From Bursaphelenchus xylophilus (lineage: Eukaryota; Nematoda; Chromadorea; Rhabditida; Aphelenchoididae), in the NCBI GenBank assembly GCA_904066235.2, contig CAJFCV020000003.1:8370001-8434000 (forward strand): a DNA stretch of 64,000 nucleotides. The letters run 5' to 3'. The notes below the pieces were generated by a model. It searched no databases, was not told the DNA's origin, and was given only the letters and a program-made list of their open reading frames with translations. The translations under genes and the position numbers were made by a program. Of the stretch, positions 47,301 to 58,798 are shown one piece after another (position 1 is the stretch's first letter; every line of letters starts with the position of its first letter).

Positions 47301-49276
47301 TTTTTGTTTTTTTATTGCTAGTTTCGTATCTGTTAGTACAGATTACTATCCCGACTTACTTCTCAATGGAGCTATGCTGTCCTTCGGACATTTCTTTGGC
47401 CCTTGAAAGCTGCGGCGGCTTCATTTCTCTGGATCTGACAGATGCCGAGGACGCCCTTTTCTTGGTGAGAGCTGGCGAATTTGGCAACGAATTACTGTAA
47501 AATAATCTTAGAGGAAAAACGTAGTATTGGACAACTTTTTTATTCTTATCTTGCCCTACCTGTGGGATCTGAATCCATTTTGATGCACAAACTCGTTCAG
47601 AACATTATTTTTCAATGGAACAGCCGCGGGCGTTGAGGAATTCGAATTCTCACGCTCTGAGCTGACCCTGCGGATTCGGAAAACATAGTCATGGCTTTCT
47701 TGATTCTCATCTGTTGAGGTTTCACTGGCTCGGCGGAAAAAACTGGATTTCCGTTTGACTTGCGGCAATGCTTTGCCTGAAACGGATGGGATATGCAAAT
47801 TAATGGTTATTTGAAGCCATTGAACAACTACTTTATCACAACCAACAAGGAGGGAAAACACTGCTCTCGACTCACCCTTTCCCGGTTCAAACCACAGCGG
47901 CGGATCTAGCCTGGAATTGGGCGATAAGGCGCTCTCTAAACAGGCAAGGAATTGGACGCAGTGTTGGCCAGGTGGGAACTGGAAAGGGCGATGTTGAACA
48001 CCCTCAGCGTCCACAAAAACCAGCGAGATTGGTTGTTGAGCTCCTTGCGAATGCAAATGAATGTAAATGATGTCATTTACATTGATCATGATCGTATGTT
48101 TCCACAATCTCGAGTTGTCCCCATTGTCCGAAGGGGAGTCGGAACTGCTTTGGGAACTAAAATACGAACAAATTAAGTCAGAAAAACTACTGAGCAAGTC
48201 TGTTACCTCGAATGCATCAACTGATTTGGCACCCATTTCAAAGTAATCGCTCTTTTGTGCTCTTGATGCAAACTAAGGTACCCTTTGAGGGCCTCGCTAC
48301 CATCCGAGGTGGTCACTGTAACATTGTTCTTCCCATAGAGCAAAGAAGAGCGGAAATTTTGGTGCAACGAAGATACACAGTTTCGGCTGAGAGAATAAGC
48401 GGCGACGGATTGAACATCAACCGATCGGATCACACTACTGCCGCGTTTGAAGACCTGAAAAATAAAGATAAAGCAAGAAGGACGAAGATATATTGGACAT
48501 GGGTGAAAGGCGGCCTAGAAGATCTTGTCTATCGGTAGTCTTTTCAGGGTGGCCAAAAGTCGGGACACTTCGAAAAGTAGAAGTGTCACGACTTATGGTT
48601 TTTCTCGAGTTGAAAATTCAAATGAATACTCCCTGCACTGCTCTGTGTTTAGTAAAACTCGAACTATAAATTAAAATGATACCTTTGCGGTATGATAGCA
48701 TCAAAATTTATAAAAATCTTCCCTTGCACCGCGCAGAGAGCGAAGTGATTATTATAGTATTTACACTGTGCAGCCTACAAACTTCATAGTTCATTGCCCC
48801 TTACAGTGTATTTTTGATACATAAAAATATACATAATTTTATACATAATTCTACACATAAGACAGTATTTGCAGACTCTTTGGGTTCCACTAGTTTTGGA
48901 TATTGCAAAAAAAAACGTTCACGAATCTACGGCACGCACCGTGCAAAACAGTACAAAATTTTAATTGCACCGTGCAGATTTAAAATCACTCTTTTGTAAA
49001 AGCAACAAAAAAAGTTAATTTTTGCCCAGCGCAGTCTCTTGACTCTACATTTTTCACTGTGAACCCAATTCATCCCAGTCTTTGAACCGCACAGTGCAGC
49101 ATTTCATCGCTCAAATTATTTCAAATCATGCATAAAAAACGTGTTACAAAGCGGTTTCAACAACTCACAGTCAGCGGGGGTTTGGAGAGTTTCGGTGACG
49201 TGAGCGACGAGGTGGACGTGAGACGGAAGCGCTGGACCAGTTCGTCCGCCGTGGGATCTCGGTAACCGTTCTCCAT
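44325..49276 (-). CDS. tbc-8: SGSM / TBC-8-type RabGAP (TBC domain)
   Basis: Twelve exons, phases all agreeing, 742 residues: 49276-49169, 48454-48207, 48156-47876, 47776-47560, 47494-47360, 46905-46701, 46627-46408, 46214-46102, 45937-45730, 45225-45013, 44739-44572, 44437-44325. The middle matches the SGSM1/2 Rab-binding PH-like region ([38 protein letters not shown]). The TBC GAP domain follows: [21 protein letters not shown] with the catalytic Arg (IxxDxxR), [13 protein letters not shown] with the catalytic Gln, [24 protein letters not shown] and [16 protein letters not shown]. Orthologs have an N-terminal RUN domain; here the first exon encodes only 36 residues, an in-frame stop lies just upstream, and no RUN domain is seen. 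In C. elegans TBC-8 is a RAB-2 GAP for dense-core vesicle maturation. Introns carry a mariner relic and TGCACCGTGCA clusters. Confidence 0.9.
45325..45722 (+). mobile_element. Decayed Tc1/mariner-type transposon fragment
   Basis: Begins TAGGGTGCGGCAAAAAAATGG after a TA, like a Tc1/mariner terminal repeat. Further right a broken open frame resembles the N-terminal helix-turn-helix region of such transposases (AVRIANLPR, then after a frameshift [10 protein letters not shown] and [14 protein letters not shown]). The right part of the element is missing. It lies in the intron between exons 9 and 10 of the TBC gene, on the opposite strand, and its recognisable end is only a few bases from the exon-9 splice donor. 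Similarity was judged by eye. Confidence 0.5.
47030..47290. repeat. TGCACNGTGCA-rich repeat, copy in TBC intron
   Basis: Within 260 bases there are several near-palindromic words: GCACGGTGCGA, TTGCACCGTG, GCACCGTGCAGG, TTGCACAGTGCAC and TTGCACCGTGCAATTTG. The same words fill the element at 24183-24455. No clear ends. Confidence 0.55.
48545..48593. repeat. Solo Tc1/mariner-like end with hairpin
   Basis: CAGGGTGGCCAAAAGTC resembles the end of many Tc1/mariner elements. It runs into a hairpin, AGTCGGGACACTTC (48558-48571) against GAAGTGTCACGACT (48580-48593), with one mismatch. It could be a two-ended minimal relic or a solo end. It lies in the first intron of the TBC gene. Confidence 0.4.
48720..49100. 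repeat. TGCACNGTGCA-rich repeat, second cluster
   Basis: TTGCACCGCGCAG, CACTGTGCAGCC, CGCACCGTGCAAAAC, TTGCACCGTGCAG and CCGCACAGTGCAGC occur within 380 bases, again in the first intron of the TBC gene. The words are spaced irregularly and in both orientations. Confidence 0.5.
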
Positions 49277-52200
49277 TTGAAGCGCACAGCATCAACTTTG
49301 CTTACTTTTGGCGCATTTATGAAGTCGGAAGAGGCTCAAAAATATTTTCAAATAGAGATGGAGTACATATTCGTAATTTAGAATGCGATTTCGTTTAAAG
49401 CATGGGTCAAATCAAGATGCTTTAGACAAAACAAAGCCCGTGTAGCCCAACATAAAGTAACATTGGCTAAATCAATGTAATTATGGGGTAAAGAAGACAT
49501 GACAAAAGTAAAGAAAGCCGCGTCAATCCTAAACCAAATCATCTCGATGCTGAAACTGCCAACTTCAACTTTCAAAATCACATATTTTATACCCAAACCA
49601 GGTTAAATTGCCTAAAATAGGGTGCAATTTATACTTTCCTTGCCCAAAACTGGATGTTTCAGAGACCAAAAACTCTGTTAAGCACTCTTTATCCCCCGAT
49701 TAAAAGTTTTATGGCGGCCTGTCAACACCAAAACTCCCTAAATGCCCTCAGGCGAAAGCCGTTAAGACGGGGTTTTGGAGAGTAAATTAATTAGTAATTA
49801 ATCGGCTTCTCTAATCCCAAATACAAACCCGAGGGCTCCTCGCTTCGTCGGTGGCTGAAAAGAGACCACTGGTTATGAACGGCGAACAAGTAATCGAGGA
49901 AGTCCTCCCTCCTCGCACTAGTCATTTCGTGGCCTAAAAAGCGGCCCAACGGCCGAAAAAGAGTGCGCACGTAAGCGAGGGAAAGGAGGGTTTCGGCGAG
50001 CGAGGGCCGGCCCCATCGATTGGTTTGGTTTTCTTTATGAGGTGCCGCGCTTATCAGTAGCCCAATTAGAATTTGTTTCAGGGCTCTTTTCGCGATGTTT
50101 TGGATGATAAATTGGGTTTTCCTTCTTTTGTCTTGCTTTTTCCGTGAAGAAAATTGGGCTTGAATTGTTGTTATGCCCAAAGGGAACAGAGCTGTGGACC
50201 GTTGGGGCTGAATTTTCAATGGAAAAACTTTGGATTTGGACTTTTGGGAAATTTTTGGGATTCTTGATAATCTTTTAGGCAACTTTGAGCTTTCGGACAG
50301 AATACGGTGGTTGAGAACGCGGAATGCAGATTCGAGCTGGCTTCTTCAGTTGTTTTTATGGCACAAACTCAAGCTCTGCGCATCGAAATTTTTGAAAAAA
50401 TAATTTTAGGAATCTTTGATGATTCATGGACCATTTTTTGCGCTAAAATAAGAATGTCTGCTGTAAAATACGCTCTTCCAATATCAAGAGACTATTCCAG
50501 TACAAGTTCAAGCCTCTGCAATCCCGAATTTTCCTCCAAAAATAATTTTTTTTATTTGGTACAGAAAGCAATTATAATATTTTACTGCCATTTTCAACTC
50601 AAATCACAAAATCAACACGATACCAAAGAGGGTGTAACATTACAAAACAGCCTACAAACTAACATATGACTTCAATTTCTTGTGCTTTCTGCGTTTTTAC
50701 AGCAAAAATTGGTGTTTTTTAATAAAAGTACTGATGCCTTTTGCAAAAACCTAGCAATTTTTATTCAAAGGTGCTATTTTGTGGTAAAATACAGCTTCAA
50801 AATAAGGTTAAATAACCTTTTAATTACAAACAATTTAAGCTTCCGCTGAACTTGGTATTTTTTCGTCGGGAAATCAACAGTTCGGTCAAATTTTTAGGAA
50901 AAAAATGGATTTTCGTTAGGTACGGTATTTGTTTTTTTTTCTCGACTATCATTAAATTTTCCTATAAGTTTCCTTTTTTTCGACTAAAAATCGCAAAAAT
51001 TTTCCTTTTTTTCGCAAAGTTCTTCTTCATTCTGCAAATTTGTAAGTTCCTTGTTTGTGACGGTGTCTACAAGATGTGTTTGGCGGGGTGAATAGAAAGC
51101 CGGCAGAAGTTTGCACCCTGTGGAAGTGTCCTGTATGTTTATATCGCCTTTTTTCAACCCTTAAAGCGGGGGTTTTCTGCTTTGGGAAGGGCTGTTCTTA
51201 TGACCCTTAAAAAGAGCGATTACTCTTAAAAAGGAAGACAGACGTAGTAAAAAATACATTTTACCGCTCTTCACGTGCTTGCTGTTAATAGTTGTATAGA
51301 AACCAAAAGAATTTTTGCGGTATATTGTAGTAGACATTATGATTTTAAAAAATTTTAAGGAAATACGATCAGCTGTTTTAATCGCAAAGCCCTTTAGACA
51401 TTTTACATAAATAGAGAACTTTTTCCATCAAAAATTCTCAAGTGTAATATAATAAATGAATCAGAAATCGGGCATTTGCACCTTCGCACCCTCCAATTTT
51501 CTCCCTTTTGTTTGTCCTAAAAACAAGAGCCTTATAGCCGCATAAAATCTCTCTCGTCTCTAAATTTTATGCCTTCTCGCGTCCAAAAAGCGGCTCTTTT
51601 TTTCCGAACCACGCCTGAAAAGAGCCCATCTTTTCCGTGGTCCCGTGCTCAGCAAACGTTCCCTTTTTCTTTCGCTATGACCCTCTATTGTCTTTGGCGA
51701 ATCAAGTTTTTGTATTGTACATTACAGAATGGAGTTCCTGTATGGAAGAATTAAATAAACTTTAGACTTGTTGCGATTTTTGTTTTGGAAATTTAAGGAA
51801 TAATTCCAATCGTAGAGTAGGGCATTTCTACAGGAAATCCACCATTTCCAACTGAATTTCGAAAAAATATAGCCAAAATCTTTTTTCGCTATCAGTGTCT
51901 CCTGACTTCTCATGGTCTTTTGGAGAAAATCGATGCATATCACGACTGAAGTTGTATAGCGTGATCTTACATTTTCAAGAAACAATTTATGGCCCAGCCA
52001 GACCAACCATTCCAAATTTCAAAAAAAAATTGTAAATCGGCCCTCGAGCAATTTTTATTTTCACTCTGATCTCATCATTTTTCGGCGCCTCTAAAATCAT
52101 CATTGGTCATTGACGATTTTGAAGCCAGAACGGCTCCATTTCCTTTCTAAATTGTTTGCCCAACCTATTCCCTGAAACCTCCGAAAACTTTCTGCGTAAT

Positions 52201-53599
52201 TAAACCTTTAATCAAGTGCGCGTCCGGGGCAGCAGCTGGCAATGGGAAAGAAAGGACATTGACCTGATCACCGGGGCGCCCCCAACCGTTTTTTGTTTAT
52301 TCAACGAGCGTTTTTGCTCTTTATATCGATATGATAGATCAAACTGTTTGAGGAGATGATTCGGCCGGCGGGTTGGGGAAGAGCTCGGTTTGCGGGCGTT
52401 GAGTTTAACTGTATTATATAATAGTACTTTCCGTATTCCACTATCAAAAGGCTCAAATTTCGAGATTCTACTTTACATTGTAATAGTTGGCCTTGTGGAA
52501 CTTTCGCACAAAATTTGACGCAAATCTTCTCACTTACACCACTTGAATTTACTTATTTTCTGGATTATGACTTATTATACAGGAATGATGCCCAAGCACA
52601 ATTTTAACCTAAAATTACTGAATTTCCTTTCTCGCTGCGATCCTTCTTATATTCTGCATGGCTAAAAAGACTATGCTATACTGTCTGTTCAAAAATCCGA
52701 ATGGCAGACCCACTCTTAGCTTCTGAATCAGCCAAAAACGTTTCATAGTCATCTTGGATGTGTAGCAGCAGTTTTTTTTGGTTTTTTAATTTTCTTTCGC
52801 CAACTAATACCAATTTTTGTTATACTAGAATACACTAGAGGGCCTGGTATGGCCAAGGAAATTTTGAAACGGGCCGGATCGACCACCTCCGGACCTCGAG
52901 CTATGTCTAGTCAGAGTATAATATCAACCAAAAATTTTGCCTCTAATAAAAATAATCCCGCACGATGAGCATTTTTATTTTGTAATATACCCCTTGATGA
53001 CCTTCATATTCAATTTTTAAACACAATCTTCCCGTATTTTCTAAGAAAACGATTTCTCGGATATCACCCACCCTTTTAGAGCACCCCTTCCAACGAAAAC
53101 ACCTATTATTCATCTGTCTACACCTTGTGCACTCCCGAAAAACATTTTATATCCCTGTCTGATACGTCTGTTATATATAACCCGAAGATCGCGTGTTCTC
53201 ACATCATTTTCTATCCGAAAGTATAATTGCGTTATAGTAGAGGTCTTGATGACCTTGCAGATGTTTTCTTGTGACGCATTGACCGAGCCTAATGAAGAAA
53301 ACGGTGATAGTGTATTCCCTACCGCTTAGCATTGGCTATTTTCTCTTATTTTGATTGCTTGCGTTGATTTATGAGCAACAAATGATGAAAAAATCGTCTC
53401 AACGTCTCTTCCAGATGTCCATTTAAATATCCGATTTTAATCCGGTCTTCTCGCTGAGTTTTGGATAGGATTTTAATCGCTAAACGCCTGTAATCATTGG
53501 CCTTTAATTTCTCAAAATTTCAAATCCTTCCGATCTTGTGTATAATCGGCTATACATAACCGTGATCCATCAGAGACTTAAAAATTAAATTTGCAGTTG
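49277..53599. other. Divergent intergenic region, TBC gene / CHIC gene
   Basis: Holds the promoters of both genes. A minus-strand open frame of 163 codons spans 49791-50282 with coding-like composition but no known domain and no ATG at its start. Mixed-composition islands at 51.5-51.7 and 52.2-52.4 kb look like possible regulatory modules. A repeat copy lies at 52790-52930. No splice-consistent gene is seen. Confidence 0.5.
52790..52930. repeat. Interspersed repeat, copy 2
   Basis: Same block order as 19560-19810 (T-run, ATACCAATTTTTG, TTATACTAGAATACACT, GGAAATTTTGAAACGGGCCGG), in the same orientation. Ends not defined. Confidence 0.5.
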
Positions 53600-54368
53600 A
53601 TGGCCGACGAGATCGACGTTCTCGAACCGGAATCTCCCTTCGACAACCAGATTCCATGTTGTAGCTATGGACGGGTCCCGGACCCGATCGTTATACGGGG
53701 TGTGGGGCGGCTGACAATGTAAGCATTCGCATTTTTTCCAGATTTTTACACTTTAGGATGGGCAAAAATCTTGTGTTAGAAAAGGGATTAAAATTATTTC
53801 AATGCCTAATCGTATATTTCACACACAGGTTCGGGTTGAGCTCTCAATTTGACGCGGAATTCCCCAATTCTCTGACTGGTCGTTTGGCTCCGGAAGAACT
53901 TCGCGACACGATGCAACGGATAAACTATGTGCTACAGAAGAAGATGCATTCGCATGTGTGCTGGTTGGTCTGCGGGATTATGTTTTGCTGCTGCACGCTG
54001 GGCTGCTCGTTTTGGCCGTTGATTTGTATGAGTCGAAGGGTAATACCATTAATTTCTAATAGAAAAATTGAAAAATTAATAATCTTACCCAGTCGAACGT
54101 GCTATCTTAAGTCCACAGCTTCTACTTGAGTCCACTTCTCAAAAAGAAATAGATCAAACCCACCAAAGTTCTCTATTTCTCTTGTTATCCTTTACAGACC
54201 ATCTTCGCTCTGGAGAAAGCCCTCGATTACGAGAATCAGCAACTATACAACCGACTCGGACTCCATTGGCGACTTGCTCGACGTCCTGTCGAGCACAGCT
54301 CCCGCCTCACCGAATACGTCCTGCTTCTCGAGACCCTTCCGAAGATGCCGCTGATGCTACCCGATTAA
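53600..54368 (+). CDS. CHIC family protein (cysteine-rich hydrophobic domain)
   Basis: Three exons, 53600-53718, 53829-54039, 54198-54368, giving 166 residues (human CHIC2 has 165). Matching blocks along the whole length: PDPIVIRGVGRLTMFGLSSQF, FPNSLTGRLAPEEL, the palmitoylated cysteine string region CCCTLGCSFWPLIC within a hydrophobic stretch, YNRLGLHWRL and the end LPKMPLMLPD. CHIC proteins are palmitoylated peripheral membrane proteins of vesicles and the plasma membrane; their exact role is poorly known. An acceptor TTTGCAG lies 3 bases before the ATG, so the mRNA is probably trans-spliced or has a 5'-UTR intron. AATAAA occurs at 54472. The stop is only 138 bases from the stop of SRP9 on the other strand. 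Confidence 0.92.
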
Positions 54369-54471
54369 TCCAATGTATTATAAAGACCCGAATCTCTCCA
54401 AAAAATCCCCAAGAGTATATACGAGTATACGCCCTTCTCAGGTTGCTTTCCATATAACTGTTTATAATTTA

Positions 54472-54477
54472 AATAAA
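54472..54477 (+). terminator. Poly(A) signal of the CHIC gene
   Basis: AATAAA 103 bases after the CHIC stop and 30 bases before the SRP9 stop codon on the other strand, so the two 3' UTRs probably overlap. Confidence 0.55.
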
Positions 54478-54506
54478 ACGATAAAAAAACAGAACAAAAA
54501 TAAAAC

Positions 54507-55301
54507 TTATTCTTGGTCAGTTTTGGTCGTATTGTACTGCATGATCCGGCTGGTCAACTGTTCGAGCTTCTTGAAGTCTGCCGTCGTCGATACAACGTAT
54601 TGAATACATTTCTTGTTGTCGGTCAGCTTTACCCGGATTTTACCGTCTTTGTGCACTGGCTTCAGGACCAGTCTGAAAGGAGGTAAAGGATAAGATAATG
54701 CATGTTTTATAATAAACGGAGAATTTAAAAACTAATATTAGAAATAGATCACACATTAAAGCACGACGGCAAAAACCGAAGAAATATCGACCACTTCGAG
54801 CAAAATTTGCCGAAAAAATTGATGGTATCTATAAGTACCTGATGTGAACACCATTTTTATCCAATTTCAAACGCAAAATCGCTAAGAAACTCAAATCTCT
54901 TCAACCTATCAGTTTAAAATAGGCATGGTTCAGTTGCTAGAAAAATCAAACTAGGCCAAACATTTCACACAACCTTAGAAATGAACCAAAAATGTTGTTC
55001 ATGAGAGTATTTCAAACAATCTCCCACATGCCAAGAGGAATTTAGCTCCATTTACCCAAAGATAGTGTGAAGAGTAAGTCCAAGGCCTTCTTAATCAATA
55101 AATTACTAATTTGAGGATAAACCCACAATTTACAACATAAAATCAATTTATATTATCCATCACGCATGATCAATCTAAAAGCCAACAAAAATATAAACAG
55201 ACATACCTGTATTTGTTTGGCGAAGCAACGAGAATCTTCTGTACATCGGCATTGAAGGCTTCGAAGTCAGTGTAGACACCGCTCTTTATCGTTTCCGTCA
55301 T
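54507..55301 (-). CDS. Signal recognition particle 9 kDa protein (SRP9)
   Basis: Two exons, 55301-55207 and 54672-54507, joined in phase 2, giving 86 residues, the same length as human SRP9. The protein reads as SRP9 throughout: TDFEAFNADVQKILVASP at the N-terminus (family pattern WEEFxxAAExLYxADP), then RLVLKPVHKDGKIRVKLTDNK and the C-terminal helix TADFKKLEQLTSRIMQY. SRP9 pairs with SRP14 on the Alu domain of SRP RNA and is needed for elongation arrest during targeting to the ER. Head to head with the SVOP-like gene (770 bp between start codons) and tail to tail with CHIC. The intron is 534 bp. Confidence 0.93.
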
Positions 55302-56073
55302 TTTATGGGCAATTTCTGTGGACGAATAAATAAATAGTAGATGGAAAAATACGGCGATAAAACCCGGAAACTTCTAACTCGATGTGGTTGATTCTACAGC
55401 TCTTCGTCGATGGATTGCCAAAATTTTGTTGTAGACCAAAAAATATTTTCGGAACACGTTTTTTATTTTTTGAACGAAATGTCACTATTCATTTTTTGAT
55501 AAAAGTGAACAAGACAGGGCCCGTTGCAGGGTTTCTTGAAATAATTGGAATTGAGGCACAATTATAACGTTGCTTCAATTAGATAGAAGAAGTTGTTGAA
55601 TATGTGTTTTACTGCTTACTATTAAATATCACTGATTAATAGTTGTAATTTGACCGACTATGCAATATTGCTAATGTAATTCTTTATATAACACCAGCTA
55701 AAGCATGATCAGAACGGGCCGGAAATTACTCAATTTCGGTTATGATTAATTAAATCTCTCCGGCATGCATCTGTGGTTGTTGTTTTTCTGCTGGAGACGT
55801 GGAAACAGCACGGGGGTGGGCCCCTTCATGCCCTGGGGCACTTCTTTTTTCCGCAGCCGAAAACGGCCGCCGAGAGTGCGCATCGTGCTTGGAGGCATGA
55901 AAGATGGCGCAGACAGGACGCTTCTCACTGGCCCGCTTCCAGGCCAAGCACAGAGAGCATGGCTCCACGGCAAGGTTGACGTTATTCGCCCCGGCCCTCC
56001 GAAGAGTGGATCTCTTTCCATTTGCGGCTGATGCCCGCGCGGCCCCTGAAATTTCGGATAGTCCTCATTCACA
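55302..56073. other. Divergent promoter region, SRP9 / SVOP-like
   Basis: Must serve both genes. The first half is AT-rich; 55.75-56.07 kb is GC-richer with open frames in several registers (up to 125 codons on the minus strand) that encode nothing recognisable. This GC-rich part probably contains the 5' UTR of the SVOP-like gene. Confidence 0.5.
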
Positions 56074-58798
56074 ATGGGTGATAAGGTCATACTCACCGAG
56101 GTACTGGAAGCCTCGCATCTCACGGATACCTATTCCAACTTGACCGCCAAAAGTATCATCAAGCAGTAAGTTCCAGGTGAACAAAAACTTCCCTTTTGAA
56201 TGCCGGAAGTTCACTTATACGCTTAAATTGAGCTGAGTAACGTCGGATGGCACGTCATAAGCCACTTATTTTTTCCGGTTGTGTTCTACATCATATGAAA
56301 AAAAAATTTCCAATGTTGACCTTAGTCAGTCTTTGCAAGTTTAAAGCTCTCTGGGCGGTAATTAAAGGGCCAGACGAGTAATCAACTATTTATAGACGAT
56401 CCTAGAAGTCCTCAGTAGCCTCGAAACTAAAGATCATCACGAAACAGAATATATACTTCCCTTCTAAAGTCATCAATTATAAAAATTACTATTTAGGCTT
56501 CGAACTGGTGGTGATGAGCCCGGTCAATCCGTCCGTTATGAAGGCCTGGATGGGGATATGCTGGAAATCCGAGAGCCCGATGATCAAAGGGATCAGGAGC
56601 CGTCAGCTGCCCCATCCAACGACTCATTCACCATCGATGAAGCCGTTGAATTCCTGGGCTTCGGCAAGTTCCAACTGACTTTATCCTTCCTGACCGGCCT
56701 GGCTTGGATGGCCGATGCCATGGAAATGATGATCTTGTCGATTCTGGCTCCCGCTTTGTATTGCGAGTGGCAAATCACTGCGGTGGAGCAGGCAATGATC
56801 ACAACTTGCGTGTTCAGTGGGATGATGTTGTCTTCAACAGTTTGGGGGAAAATTTGCGATCGGTTTGGACGAAGAACAGTGAGTTTTTGTACGATTTACA
56901 GATGCTATGTTGAGAAAGTTATTATAATAATTAAACTGGTTTCAGGGTCTTATGTGTTCGGCTTTGTTGACCTTCTCCATGGGAGCGCTGAGTTCTGTGG
57001 CTCCGAACTTCCATACTCTTTTGTTCTTCCGAGGCCTGACTGGGATTGGAATTGGAGGTGTCCCACAGTCGTAAGTGTCATAAAATTAGTCTAGTTCAAA
57101 GAGCATGCCTGCGTAGTCAAATTAATATACAAATTTTGAGATTTAGCAAGGGAAATTATCATTTTTACAAAAGACTTCATTCAGATCTGATGTTTAATAA
57201 AACAACTCTTGTATTTCGGTCTGTCAATCACTGTTACTTCTAGGGTGACCCTCTACGCTGAGTTCCTGCCTCTAGCTCAGCGTGCCAAATGTGTCGTGCT
57301 GATTGAGTCCTTCTGGGCCGTCGGAGCGGCCTTTGAAGCAATTCTGGCCTTGTTTATCATGCAGACATTGGGATGGCGATGGCTCTTGTTGTTCAGTTCG
57401 CTACCCCTTCTATTCTTTGCTATTTGCTGTTTTGTAAGTTCTGGTTTACATACTCGCAATCTACTTGCAGTGGCTGCCTGAAAGTGCACGGTATTTAATG
57501 GCCTCCGGAAAAACCGAAGAGGCCTATCAGATTTTGGCCAAGGTCGCGAAACATAATGGAAAAACACTGCCTGCCGGGAAGTTGGTCGAGAATGTTAGTC
57601 ATAATGTGAGTTTGGGCTGATTATGTCAAATAATTGAAAAGGTTCCAAACGTGTCCGAAAATTTTTAAAAGTAACCCTTTGAAAGGTATCAAAATGTCTC
57701 ACATTCTAACGGATCACCCGAGATCCTTAACAAAATCAATCAAGCCCCTTCAAAAAGTGTCAACAAGTATCAATAAATTCCATTGCAGCCGGCCCATCGC
57801 GGAAATGTCTCGAATCTTTTCGTCGACGAACTCTTCAAAACTACCATTCTTCTGTGGTTTATTTGGGCTGTAAATGCCTTCAGTTACTATGGCGTCGTTC
57901 TGTTCACCACCGTTCTTTTCCAATCCACCGATGAATGCCATGGCGGCGGCTCGTTGAATGCAACAACCGTTGCGCAAATTGGCTGTCGCCCGTTGACGCA
58001 GAAGGACTATGTGGATTTACTATCAACTACCATGTCCGAATTTCCGGGATTGATTATAACGGCGGTGATTATCGAGAGTTTAGGGAGGAAGAAGACAATG
58101 GCCGTGGAATTTGGGGTCTACAGTGCATTCATGTTCCTTCTGCTGTTCTGCTGGGAAAGGTAGGAGCACTTCTTATAAACAAAATTTTGGCTATTCAGCT
58201 TACCCAAATTGCCAGGTTCTACAGTTCGTATATTGCACATATCATAAATCTATCTTTACGACCGATTTTATAGCCTTAAAAAGCTCTTTATCACCCGCAC
58301 TTGCAGATTCCCAATCTTCAAGTTCTGTATTATCAAATACAGGTGTTATCTTTACTGTTATTTTAGACATTGGGTGACCGCATTCATCTTTATTGCCCGA
58401 GCTTTCATCTCCGGTGCCTTTCAATGTGTCTATGTCTACACTCCCGAAGTGTATCCAACAACCCTCAGGGCTATCGGATTGGGCGCCTCGAGTTCGATGG
58501 CTAGACTAGGAGCCATTATCACACCATTTGTGGCACAAGTGGCTTCAGGCCATTCGTTGTACATTCCTATAACGATTTATGCGGCCACGGCTTTGCTTGG
58601 GGTTGTGGCAGCCCTAGCGCTTCCAATCGAAACTAAAGGGAGGAAAATGCAGGTGAGTTGGAAGATAATTTCCATAAGGGAAAGCTTGGTGTGTCGTCGT
58701 TCAAAGACGACCGCTCATTGGCACTGCAATTAGCGGTTTTACGTTATTTGCCATTTTGATACAAGGGGTAATAAGAACTCCACTTTCAGGATCACTGA
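56074..58798 (+). CDS. SV2-related (SVOP-like) major facilitator transporter
   Basis: Nine exons: 56074-56165, 56497-56878, 56946-57070, 57244-57433, 57471-57605, 57789-58159, 58367-58652, 58790-58798 with consistent phases; 529 residues (vertebrate SVOP about 548). The listed blocks are eight coding exons. Features: acidic N-terminus, [16 protein letters not shown], the first helix with [16 protein letters not shown] motif [10 protein letters not shown] after helix 2, [30 protein letters not shown], a long loop with cysteines (TDECHGG...IGCRPL), ESLGRKKT, then [32 protein letters not shown] and the end [10 protein letters not shown]. This is the SVOP branch of the SV2 family, synaptic-vesicle membrane proteins whose substrate is unknown. 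The last coding exon is 9 bases (two codons and the stop), split off by an ordinary GTGAGT...TTTCAG intron. Confidence 0.92.

Noticed and set aside
55746..56123. Minus-strand open frame of 125 codons upstream of the SVOP-like gene
   Set aside because: Overlaps the first coding exon of the transporter gene and has no family match; explained by local GC richness.
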